From: Panaeolus papilionaceus
Lineage: Eukaryota; Basidiomycota; Agaricomycetes; Agaricales
DNA length: 64,000 nucleotides
Reading direction: 5' to 3'
NCBI GenBank assembly: GCA_015501605.1
Contig: JADNRZ010000028.1
Span: forward strand, 248,001-312,000
Both the position numbers and the translations under genes were made by a program. Below, piece by piece: positions 35,291 to 45,500 of the stretch (position 1 is its first letter; each line of letters opens with the position of its first letter). The notes below the pieces were generated by a model. The model saw nothing but the letters and a program-made list of their open reading frames with translations. It made no database searches and was not told the origin of the DNA.

Positions 35291-37775
35291 CAATGCCTGT
35301 CTGGTTTCAACGAGTAACTTCCACAGTTCTCGTGGAGAAAGTTCATCGTCCTCGACCTTCAAGGTGCGAGGACGACGTTTGTCTATAACAGCCTTCTTCT
35401 CCTGGACATGAAAGACCAGCTTGGCTGAAGGGCCTTCGCCAACGGTATGGTAAGAGGACGCCGCTGTCGTTTACATTCAGCTTGCATGTACTATAAAAAT
35501 AATTTCAAAGGGGAATCCACAGATTCCTCTAGACGCTTGTCGGATATGTTCTTGTTACTCAACAAAATGTCAGTCAGTGAGGTAGCGGACGAATTGAAAG
35601 GGGTAGAGAAGGAGACAGGTTGGAAGTCCGACACGTACAGCAAGATGGTGGGGAAAGAGCCACACCAGGTGACGACCCTTTTATACGGATTGTTCGATCA
35701 AGTGATGGGATCAATCGTTTTGTCGAGCACAACACAGGACCCTTCAGCTCAATAATGCACACTGCACGGTTGATGTGTTGGTCTGCTGTGAGAACAGACT
35801 GCCTGCCGATTCCTCATCAACCCATTGTCCATTCATATCGTGTGTTTGACCCTATATGACTGACGGAATAGCTAGCACAGTGTTCGTAATTGTTTACATC
35901 GCACTTGTTCAATGTTAAAGTTCTGCTACAATTGATCTGACAGGGTTTGTACTGTCGCTATGAATCTGGTCGAAAGTATGTCAATGTCTCGTTCGCAACA
36001 AAAAATGATGTATTCACAACATCGTGTAGTGATGCGCATGTTAGATGCGCTGACAGAAGCGCAGAAGCTGTGATATAAGTCATAGCCACTGCCACAATCC
36101 AGGGCAAAGCGAAGGACTGACTCACATCCTCCTATAAAGCAAAGACGCAACTCCACGGAAACCACATTCCTCGTCATCTGTCTGATTTGCTTATATTGTT
36201 CCATTATTATGAGTGTATCTATATCACGCATTATCATTGTGGTCGTTGATGAGCAGCGTGCTCACCTGAACCTGTAAACCTGCTAATTTTGCATTCCATC
36301 ATCATGCACGCACATGCGTTTCATGCATCGACGCTTACACATCCCAGTCACCACGGTTTGTTTCCCAACTCAAGGCGCACATAAATCATCATGCGTGTTG
36401 CTATTTATCATTACCATCAGCCGCCACAACACCAATCAGATAGTCTGACCAACATACCTTGCAACGGCGCACCCCATGGCTCCTACAGACTCTAAAATCC
36501 GTTTAATTCATCACTTGGTTGAAGGCCATGGCCGCTGGCCTGGCAAATCCGAGTCCCAAAGATTTTGAATTCTAACATTCAAATTAGAACTTGCAGGCAT
36601 GATGGTTTGAGCAAAATTTCAGGCTAGCTTGCTGAAGACACATAGCATGATAAGATTTTTTGTCAAATTTTTTATCATTTCACTAAGCAATCATAATCTG
36701 CTAATTGGTATTTTCAAGATTTTTTTTTATATTATTACTACTATCCTAATTACTTTAAATTAACCTATATTTTGACACATCATTATGATTATTCAATTTT
36801 TTCTTTGATGGAGATTGAGTGAGATATGCTCTTGAAAACCAATCGCAAACATGTTGGCTCAAATATTGCTTAGTAATGCACCTGTGGAACCCCCATGACT
36901 AAGCATTATGAAAATAATAAATTAATTTAATTAGTTACATAATCAAGTCTGCTGTTTTTGAATTGATGTGCTTACATAATTGTGATGATAAATTGATATG
37001 AGAATTTGCATGACAAATTCACATTACAAAGAGGTTGCATTTCGGAGGACAAAATCAGCCCACAAAGACCTCTTCCCTTACAGGACTTGGAATTTTCTTC
37101 AATGTTTACCCTCTTTCCATTGTCCAACTCCCATCTCCTCTCACTTTACCCCTCCTCTTCTTTACCACTTTTGGTTCATTCCTTTGTTTCAAACTGTTCT
37201 TGCTGCGCCTCGGCGCTTTCTTGCTTCGTTTCGAACCCCCCTTAGTTGGTAGTTTAGCTCTGTAGCACATTTGTACTTAGTTCAGCAACCTTGTAAAAAT
37301 ACATGAGCTCTTTTTATGCCCACTTTTTGAACCTTTAAGTCACAGCTTGCATCTCAGTCTTAGGAAGCGTTGTTTGCTTCATTTACAGTTCTATTCTATT
37401 GATACAAAGGCCTAGTCAACTACGGAAACACCCACATGCACCCTCAGAGCGACTCTTGCGATGTTGACCTCACTCCGGTCATCAGGTGTTTTGTTTTCAC
37501 ACTTGAGAACATTGCGCGCACATCATCGTGCTGCTATCGTTGCTGTTCTTGTCAAGTCATCAGATCCGACTCATTTGTAGCCGTGGCGCTGATGAGCTCT
37601 GAAGCTACATCCCTCCCAAATTTACATTTTCGGTAGTTTTACGATGCATGATTTATCCTGCATTCCCCGACATCGTCACCCTCCTGTTTGAGACCACATT
37701 TAGTGTAGCTGACCTTGGCTGCACAGTAGCTTCCAGATTTGTATATTTTGTTTATTTTTTGTTCTATTTTTGCTT
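35291..37775. other. Mostly non-coding; eroded repeat fragments
   Basis: A minus-strand reading frame near 35410-35170 gives KVEDDELSPRELWKLLVETR, unassigned. Around 36640-37000 the sequence is very AT-rich. 36480-36600 and 37080-37260 are richer in GC but carry no recognisable domain. I see nothing I would call a gene. Confidence 0.3.
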
Positions 37776-38310
37776 CTATGAAACACAGAGTAGGCACCAG
37801 GACTCCATCCTTGCTGTTGGTGAAGTAGTGCTGTGGTAGTCCCTCCCATAAACTTGTTCAAAACCCTTTACCACTATGCATACTTTGTGACAAACCACCT
37901 TCCTGTTCTCATCCCTCTTCCGTTTGAAAACACACTTTGCTTGGAGTAGCTTGTGTCCATTAGGTACGTCCGATTTCTTGACCCATTTGAACACCCCCAT
38001 TTCTTGAAGGGAGTTTATCTCATCTCCATCCCCCTTTAGCCATTTCTCAGCATCGGGTGTGGCTTTGGCCTGCTCCCAGGACTTGGGGTTGTCATCTAGG
38101 TCTTTGGTGCCTGAGTCAATGACTGAGTATTGTTTGAAGTTGTCGAAGGAATTCCTGATGTGTTCCATTACTTCGCAGCTGAAGATTGTGCAGGGTGTGA
38201 CATTGAGTGATGATAATAGGACTTCGAGTTCCGAGATTAGGGTTGGGTCATCATTGGGGTCTGGGTAAGGGAGCTCCTCGAATGCTTTCCTCGCATCTCA
38301 TCAGCAATGT
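37776..38310 (-). pseudogene. Ty1/copia reverse-transcriptase fragment
   Basis: The minus strand reads from about AFEELPYPDPNDDP through AEKWLKGDGDEINSLQEMGV and FKWVKKSDVPNGHKLLQAKC to VFKRKRDENRKVVCHK and GFEQVYGRDYHSTTSPTAR. This is the N-terminal part of the copia-type RT domain. The frame is open, but the YVDD active-site region and everything after it is missing. It differs clearly from the complete copia element at 42-48 kb, so it belongs to another family. Confidence 0.8.
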
Positions 38311-38469
38311 CTGGGTCTGCTATGGAGTGGTACATAGCACTCTGTAGCACTGTAGCGCCATAGCAGAGGGTACCCCTTACGTAGTTTCCCCTTTAGGATC
38401 TATAGTGCTCTGTAGCACCCCCTTGTTGCTACAGGATGCTACACAGTGCTACATAGGTAGACCACCACA

Positions 38470-39614
38470 TGTACAAACCATGCTTCAAAGTACATGTTAC
38501 TCAAGAAATCACTCATTTGATCAAAGGTAAAGCCAAAAATAACATATTATTTGAAAACTAACTAATACACTAGTAATACTACATATGCAACAGAGGTAGT
38601 CAAGGGTAAGGAAATAGTGTGAATAAAAAGAACAGTAAATAAACATCACATTGAAGGGAGAAATGGAATGGTAGGGAAGGGAAGAAAGATGTCCCATGTT
38701 CTGTAAAAATGCGAAGCTTGGTAGAGGAGAGGAGCAGGGTAGGAGGAGCAGATTGGAAAAAACCAAGAGCCTAGAGGCATTGGAATAGTGACAAGTCATG
38801 AAAAAGATCATGAATTAATAACCTAAATAGATGTATCAATGAGCCATAGTATAGAAATGAATAAAACAGTGCTCACCAAGAGATATAAACAACATGTACA
38901 AGGAGTCATGATGCGATGGACTAGAAAGACATGGTAAAGGGGCATGAGAGAGTTCAGAAATCAACTTCAGAGAATTCACATACCTATAAAAACAAATCTC
39001 CTGGGCTCAAACAGACACAATACAGCACCTATAATAATAAAACAATAGAATAGTGTCATAAATAGAAAAGAAATAAATAAATAAAATAAAAGTAATCTCA
39101 CCAAAATATGTTAAAGTGCATGTAGTATCTACTGCTGAAGCAGCAATAATGTCCTGTGAGATAGTAGTCAGCCACTTAGTTCCATAATAATAAACACTTA
39201 CCAGGTCTCTGTAAGGGCACCTCAGACACACACAAGTCCTGGGGGAGATCCAAAGATATATATCAGCTCTACATAAATACAGGAAGTATACTCACCTGGG
39301 GGAGATCCAAAGAGAAAGAGGTAAAGGATCAAACCCAGGTGAAACAGCTATTTAAGTGATGAGCTGGCATTGGCATCAGCCTTGATGCCAAACAATGCCT
39401 TTGGACACAAACAAAGGGAAACACAAAGGAATGACTATGTAACAGTGGCAACAACTAAATAATGAATGGGTGGCAACTAAAGGAGAGTGTAATATAATAT
39501 CTATGAGTCCATGATATGTCCAGATAATAAGATAGAGCAAAGGAAATGGAGAAAGGAGAGATGGAGAGGCAGTAATAAGGAAATGAATAAGAGGTAGCAG
39601 GAGATCCCCTGACA
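38470..39614 (-). repeat. 3' LTR of the gypsy chromovirus (inner boundary certain, outer approximate)
   Basis: Downstream of the chromodomain stop on the minus strand is a polypurine tract (AGAGGGGGGGTAA, 39615-39627), followed by TGTCAGGGGATCTCC, the expected LTR start at 39614. The LTR continues through two copies of TTTGGATCTCCCCCAGG near 39240 and 39300. The outer end is not defined, because the 5' LTR is outside the window and homology to 34260-35290 continues past any obvious CA end. Confidence 0.55.
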
Positions 39615-39625
39615 TTACCCCCCCT

Positions 39626-40891
39626 CTAGGATTGCTTCGCCCTCAAAGCATGAAGTCCAGTCTGTTTATAAGGAATGTGAGCATATGTGGTCCTGATAAC
39701 CTTTGGAGCCTTAGAATTCTCTGCATAGAAGTCCCTGATGAGGTCAGGAGCATGGACATCGCCAGCTGGTTCCCAAGAATTCCAACCAGCATTGTATCCT
39801 TCCCATTTGATCAGGTATCGAAGTTTGCCTCTGATGAACTTGCTGTTCAAAATCTTCTCCACAACAAGCTCTTCAACATTGTCAACAAGCACAGGAGGTG
39901 GGGGTAGCTTGGCTCTTCAACCAGAGATAGGATCAAAAGGAGCAGGAGTGAGTCTGACAACACAGAAGACTGGATGGATGTGGGAGAGGGATTTAGGAAG
40001 CTGAAGACAGTAGGCATTCTTTCCAACACTAGAAATGACTGGGTAAGGACCAACTCGCTTGTGGGAGAGCTTCTTGGATGGCCGAGTGGTTTGGATGTCT
40101 GAGGCATCAAGGTAGACACAATCTCCAGGCTTGATCTCAGGAGCCTTGGTGCGACGCCGGTTGTAGTACCTAGCCATGTCCTCCTTAGCAGCTGCTAAGG
40201 CAGCACGTGCTTCCTCAAGAGCAGTCTTCATCCTATCAGTGAACTCATTCACAGTCTCCATCTGGGAGGGAGGAAGAGGTTCAAAGCCCATGCGAGGATG
40301 CTGACCAAAGTCTAGAAGGAAGGGAGTCTGCTGGGTGGAGGAGTGGACATGGTTGTTGTAGGCAAACTCAGCCATGGAAAGGATGTCATACCAGTCGTCC
40401 TGTCGCTCAGAGATGTAGAGCCTGAGGTATTGTTCCAACTCCTGGTTGACACGCTCAGTCTGCCCATCAGTTTGAGGGTGATAGGCAGTGCTACGAGCTG
40501 GCTCAATCCCAAGCAGCCTGTAGAGTTCAGTAGTGAACTCTGCAATAAACTGTGGACCACAATCAGAGACTACCTTGGATGGAAGGCCATGGAGTTTCCA
40601 GATATGGTCACGATACATGCGGGCAGTGCCTAGGGCAGAGACAGTGGTAGTGGTAGCAGTGAAGTGGGCGCGTTTGGAAAGGGAGTCAACAACAACCATG
40701 ATGGCATCATAACCATTGGACTCAGGGAGCTCGACAATGAAGTCCACACTGATATGGTCCCAACGGCGGTCAGGAACGGCAAGGGGCTCAAGCTCTCCAA
40801 GGGGTCGCTGCCTGATGGTCTTGGTCCTAAGACACATGTCACAGGTGCTGGTGTAGAGTCCAATGAACTTAGACATGTGAGGCCACCAGTA
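39626..40891 (-). pseudogene. Ty3/gypsy chromovirus pol, 3' part: integrase core and chromodomain
   Basis: This is the downstream half of the gypsy pol gene. It encodes YWWPHMSKF, then TCDMCLRTK (the CC half of the HHCC zinc finger). The integrase core follows: HISVDFIVELP, VVSDCGPQFIAEF and DGQTERVNQELEQYL, giving the D,D,E triad. The GPY-like region (KRVGPYPVI) comes next. A chromodomain from about 39870 (VEKILNSKFIRGKLRYLIKW, EGYNAGWNSWEP) ends the protein; chromodomains can direct insertion to heterochromatin. An in-frame TGA at 39917-39919 separates DPISG from RAKLPPPP. The upstream half resumes at 61299, beyond the CACTA insertion. Confidence 0.9.
40889..40891. repeat. 3-bp target-site duplication GTA, left (CACTA element)
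   Basis: GTA precedes the left TIR and GTA follows the right TIR at 61299-61301. Three-base duplications are typical of CACTA elements. Confidence 0.85.
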
Positions 40892-40903
40892 CACTGTGAA
40901 CCC
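40892..40903 (+). repeat. CACTA element, left TIR
   Basis: CACTGTGAACCC, matching the right end with one mismatch in 12. Just inside, GGTGAGGGT occurs twice (near 40944 and 41031), a likely subterminal repeat pair. Confidence 0.85.
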
Positions 40904-41374
40904 AGTGCATGTGGAAAACCCGTTGCCAAAAACCGCCCATCAGGTGAGGGTAATCCCACATGGGGGGGGTGAAATTCCCGCCCTTGATGTGCGAGTTGGA
41001 TGTGCGGATGCGGGCTGTTGAACAACCAGTAAGGTGAGGGTTTACCGCAACTATCCCTCCGGATTTACCGCAACAACTCTGGCGGTTTTTCCACTCCTAA
41101 ATTTTCGATATCCGCCTGCTTTTGGGAGTATTTGTACGCTGGTATTTAGCATAAGTAATTTCTGACTGCTCTCACGGCTGGTAAAACAGACGCTTTGTAA
41201 CAAACATGGGGAGTATATTTGCGCCTGTAACCTACGGGTTTTCTCTACAATATAGATAACGATTAGATTATGAAAAAAAAAGATGTTGGCTGATTTTCGC
41301 GCCGTTGGACCACAAGAGATAAGATTATAAAAATGCGGAATACTAAGCCACCATCCCTGTTGCCCTGCCCCCTG
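40904..41374. other. CACTA left subterminal region
   Basis: Non-coding. It contains CAGGTGAGGGTAATCCCAC and TAAGGTGAGGGTTTACCGC as direct repeats about 87 bp apart, and TTTACCGCAAC occurs twice near 41045-41070. CACTA transposases bind subterminal repeats of this kind; here the role is inferred. Confidence 0.45.
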
Positions 41375-41923
41375 CTACCTCCTTCCCCTTCCCCTTCCCC
41401 TTCCCCTCCCCTTTCCCTTTCCCCTCCCCCCTCCTTCTGCTTGTCCAATGGTCTCCTCCTGATCTGCTGCTGCTGCCTTTCTTGCTTTTGGCTTCTTCGC
41501 TGGGGGCTCTGCCAGTGCATTTGCAGCAGCAGGTGCCCGGCTCCTGAGTGTCCTGCCGGTTTCAACAATAGCAGGCACATCGTCAGCAGGCGGTGCGATG
41601 GTGTTAACCTGTGGTGAAATGTCGCCTGTCGGAACCTGAACAAGACCCGAGACATTGATGAGCATTGGGGAGTTGTCGTGGGCAGGAGGACGAACATCGT
41701 TGGTGATGGGTTCCACACACAAGTTGCTAAACTGAACATGGTGTTGAACAGGGTGCCAGTCATGATTTTCGATGTATGCTGGCTCAGGAATATGATGGAT
41801 ATTGAACTGGGGGATAGGCGAAGCTGAAAGGGGTGCTAGGGTTGGGAGGATGACTGGTTCAAGAGCGGGAGAATGAAGAACCGGTAAAGCTGGTTGGAGT
41901 ATAGGAGTTGGGAACATGTATGG
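41375..41923 (-). pseudogene. CACTA cargo gene A, 3' exon (downstream of the copia insertion)
   Basis: The minus-strand frame runs MFPTPILQPALPVLHS.. through a Pro-rich region (PPADDVPAIVETGRTLRSRA) to a Lys-rich patch (AKKPKARKAAAADQEE) and ends in a run of RGRGRG residues. The basic Arg/Gly tail suggests nucleic-acid binding. Joined across the copia element, the sequence reads HIHPVCPAPYMFPTPILQ without a break, so MFPT is not a start but mid-protein. The family is unknown to me. Confidence 0.6.
41919..41923. repeat. 5-bp target-site duplication TATGG, left (copia)
   Basis: TATGG lies just before the left LTR and again at 48461-48465 just after the right LTR, the 5-bp duplication expected from a copia integrase. 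Confidence 0.95.
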
Positions 41924-42274
41924 TGTTGAGATTTAGATCTTATCGTAGATAGATCTTATATCTCGATCAACATTCTTAGATTTATCTAGACGCATGACAT
42001 TAGGAAATACTCTGGATCATCCTGTCAACATGAGTCATTGACTGACTCATTTCTCCTTCATTTCTCCTGTATTGATCCTTACGTTACTCCAATAGGCGCT
42101 TACATAGACTTCCTTATTTAGACACTCATTCATGTATATAAGCGCCTCTTTTCTCTCTTGTTCAATAACAGCTTTCCTAGCTATTCTATCGCTCTAACTA
42201 GCCTCTGCAAGTTATCACCCTTACCAGGTGAGACAGTCATTAGGGCACTCTGTGCACGCTATGCTGTTTCTACA
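41924..42274 (+). repeat. Copia 5' LTR (351 bp)
   Basis: Starts TGTTGAGATTTAGATC and ends GCTGTTTCTACA. A possible TATA box (TGTATATAAGCG) lies at about 42136, upstream of the presumed transcription start. Confidence 0.95.
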
Positions 42275-42286
42275 GGTTATGGGCCC
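42275..42286 (+). other. Copia primer-binding site, half initiator tRNA-Met type
   Basis: GGTTATGGGCCC immediately follows the 5' LTR. It complements the anticodon stem-loop sequence GGGCCCATAACC of eukaryotic initiator tRNA-Met rather than a tRNA 3' end. Drosophila copia is primed by a tRNA-iMet fragment in this way. Confidence 0.65.
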
Positions 42287-42566
42287 CGGCAGCCTGCTCT
42301 ATGCATGGCTGTCGACCTAGGATACTCATTGCCTGCTGAGCTTGCTCGCTGCATGAGAACGTCTTGCCACTGTGGCAGACGTTGTACTCAAGGTTGCTGC
42401 AATTTTGCGCACCTAGGTTGCTGCTCTAAGCGCACCTTTGCTGCTGCATTATTTGCGCAGCTAGGAGGACATCCTTCTGGCCTAAGCCTGAGAAATGTAG
42501 CGTTGTTCATTGCCGCTTATTCTCTCGTCATTATTGTTCATTTTACTGACGATTTGCTTACCAGAT

Positions 42567-45500
42567 ATGTCCTCCCAAATTACTCAACTCGTTCCCCGCC
42601 TCGATGGCTCCAACTGGCTTGAATGGAGCTTGGCCATGAAAAACTGGCTTCGCTCTCAGGCATTGTGGCAGATCGTTAATGGCAACCTCACCAAACCTGC
42701 CACTACCGACAAGGAGGAGTTAGCCACTTGGCTTGAAAAGGACGACAAAGCACTTGGCTCTATTGCGCTTCGTCTTGCTCCTTCTCTCCTCCACCTCATC
42801 AAGGAGGCCGTTGTCGATTCTGCTGGAAAAGTCACTCCTGGCACTACTTCTGCCAGTCTTTGGACCGCTCTGGAGAAGACTTGTGGCAAAATCGGTGCTG
42901 CTACCATGTTCGCCGATGTTCGCCGTGTCTTCCACTTCCGCATCTCTGGTCTTCGTCACCCTGGTCCTGAACTCCACGAATTGGGACAGCTTTTCCAAAA
43001 GCTGGAGACCAATGGTCATGGTCTGGACGACTTCTACCAGGCCATGATTGTTCTTGCTGCCATTCCAAACCGCTGGGAGCACATCGCTGCTACCGAACTC
43101 ACCGTCACCAAGGCTGAGGACTTGAAGTGGACTACAATCCGCGACAAGATCATCGCCGAGTTCGAGCGCAAGCAACTCAACACTCCTGGCATGGCCAACA
43201 AGATCTCTGCGGTTCGCCGCAAGAAGCAAGACCCTCCTTTCAAAGGCAAGGGCCCTGCTCAGGAACCCAAACAATTCGGACCCAGGGGCAATCGTGGTGC
43301 TCGAGGTGGTCGCAAGTTCAATCGCGGTGGAGGTCGTGGTGGTCACTCTGGCCACAACCACTCCCATTTCGTTCTCTCTGCTGCTTATGAGCCTGCTCAA
43401 CACACCACTTCAACTTCACAACCCTCTCTTACGCTCCTTGAGCGTCTTGCCGACCCTTCCTCTGCGGTTTTTAACCGTGTCCATGGCTCTGCGCCTATGC
43501 GCATGGAAGCTGGCCCTTCCGTTTACACCGAGGTCAACAACGCCAGGTCTCTTGCTGACCGTCTCGAAGTCACTAAGACAGTCCAGACCCTCAAGAACCT
43601 CGACCTCGTTGCCAACCGCAAGGAGCCTAAGCTCTCCATCGACATGGAGACTGAGGACTACTTCCCTCAACCCCCCTCTGATGATGAGGACGACACCTCG
43701 TCTATGCCAGGTCTCATCGAAGTCTCATCTGACGGGGAGGAGTATGTTGACAATGGCTTCTCCTCTGACGAGGAATACTATGTTGACAACGGCAAGAGGG
43801 CTCGATATGAAAGGCAAGCCTTTTCATCTATGCACCCTAACGAAGCTAACTATTGTTCGCAGCACTTTTTAGATGCGCGGGGTAGTAGCACAAGCAATAG
43901 TATTAGTCATTTTGCTTGTATTTCGTTAGGTTCTGTGGCACGGTCCCAGAAATATATTGATGAACACTGTGTCAATTGTGCAAGATGTAAGGGTAAACAA
44001 AGAGATAACGGAACTGTTGACTGGATCATGGATTCAGGTGCTTCACAGCACTTCACCGGTGATCTAGGGGACTTTTCTGAGTATGAAACTGGCAACTTTG
44101 GTACAGTTTCAACCGCCAGTGGAGTTGAGATGGTCACTGCGCGAGGAACAGTTAATCTCATTGTAAATGTCAAGTCAGAGGATGGAACTGATACTGAAAA
44201 GCATATTTCCCTCTCTCCAGTCTTGTACTTTAAGTCCCTTAATCAGCGCTTGCTGTCAATGGGCCAATTCTTTTCAAAAGGATTGACTTTAGATGGACGT
44301 TATGGCAATATGTCCTTCTATAAAGGCAAGCAACTGGCTTTCCAATGCCGACCGCATGTCTTAGGTGAAACCGTTTATTGGTTAACCTCAACAATTGTCA
44401 AAAACACTGCCAACTCTATTACAGAGTATGATCTTTGGCATAAGCGCTTTGGACATCCATCTAAAGAAGCTTTACGACATATGGGAGATTCAACTGCCAA
44501 GTTCCCTCCCAAAATCGCTATTCCAAAAGAAAACCCTATATGCAGGGGATGCGCTGAAGGCAAAATGCCATCGCGATCTTTTCCCCCATCCTTGACTCGT
44601 GCCTCTGCACCCTTTGAAAGGATACACTCGGATGTGAAGTCTTATCCAGTGAATTCCTACCATGGGTACAAGTACTATGTCAGTTTCTTCGATGACTTCT
44701 CCTCATATGCTTGGATTTCTCTGCTCAAAGAGAAGTCTGACGTTTATGATGCCTTTGGTGATTTCCAGGCGATGCTGAAAACTCAATTCAGTGTCACCAA
44801 CATCAAAGAATGGCATTCAGATGGAGGGGGAGAGTTTAAATCGAAGGAATTCTTTAAGGATCTTCGTTCAAAAGGCATAAAGGTTACTCAAAGCGCCCCC
44901 CATACTCCTCAGCAGAATGGGCGTGCTGAGCGATTTAACAGGACTTTGATGGATAAAGCCCAGGCTATGCGTCTTGACGCTTGCCTTCCTCAGTCCTGGT
45001 GGGAATTTGCAGTCGAACATGCACTTTATGTGTATAATCGTACCCCCATTGCTCGTCTCAAATGGAAGACTCCATATGAGCTTATTCGCAAACAGAAACC
45101 TGTGGTTTCCAATCTTAAAGTATTTGGTTGTGGCGCCTATGTCTATTTACCTGAAGCGAAGCGTGTCAACTCTCTATCCCCAAAATCAGAGATGATGGTA
45201 CATCTTGGCTTTGCTGAAGGGTTTAAAGGCTGGCGCTTCATGCGTCTACACAACAATACACTTTTCATTGGAACTACTGCTCAGTTTGATGAAGGGTACT
45301 ATCCCAAGTGTCCAGATGTCAATCATCGTGGCACTCCGCGACCTCCTCCTAGTGAGGATCCATCGGATGATACTCATCCATCTACTCCATCGGAAGAAGG
45401 TGATGATGGCTGGAACGATTTTGTGGTTCCACCACATATGAAACCCAGAAACGCTCCTAAGCCTCCACCTACTCCTCCTGCCCCTAAAGCACCTAAAGGC

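Noticed and set aside
37006..37265. Three overlapping plus-strand ORFs rich in Pro and Phe
   Set aside because: All three frames are open because of a pyrimidine-rich composition; there is no conserved motif.
41333..41617. Pro/Ser-rich plus-strand ORF near the CACTA left end
   Set aside because: It is antisense to the RGRGRG tail of cargo gene A; the CCCCTT runs encode that tail.
42720..43403. 227-codon minus-strand ORF antisense to copia gag
   Set aside because: It is a shadow of the gag-pol frame, with no motif of its own and no reason for a separate gene.
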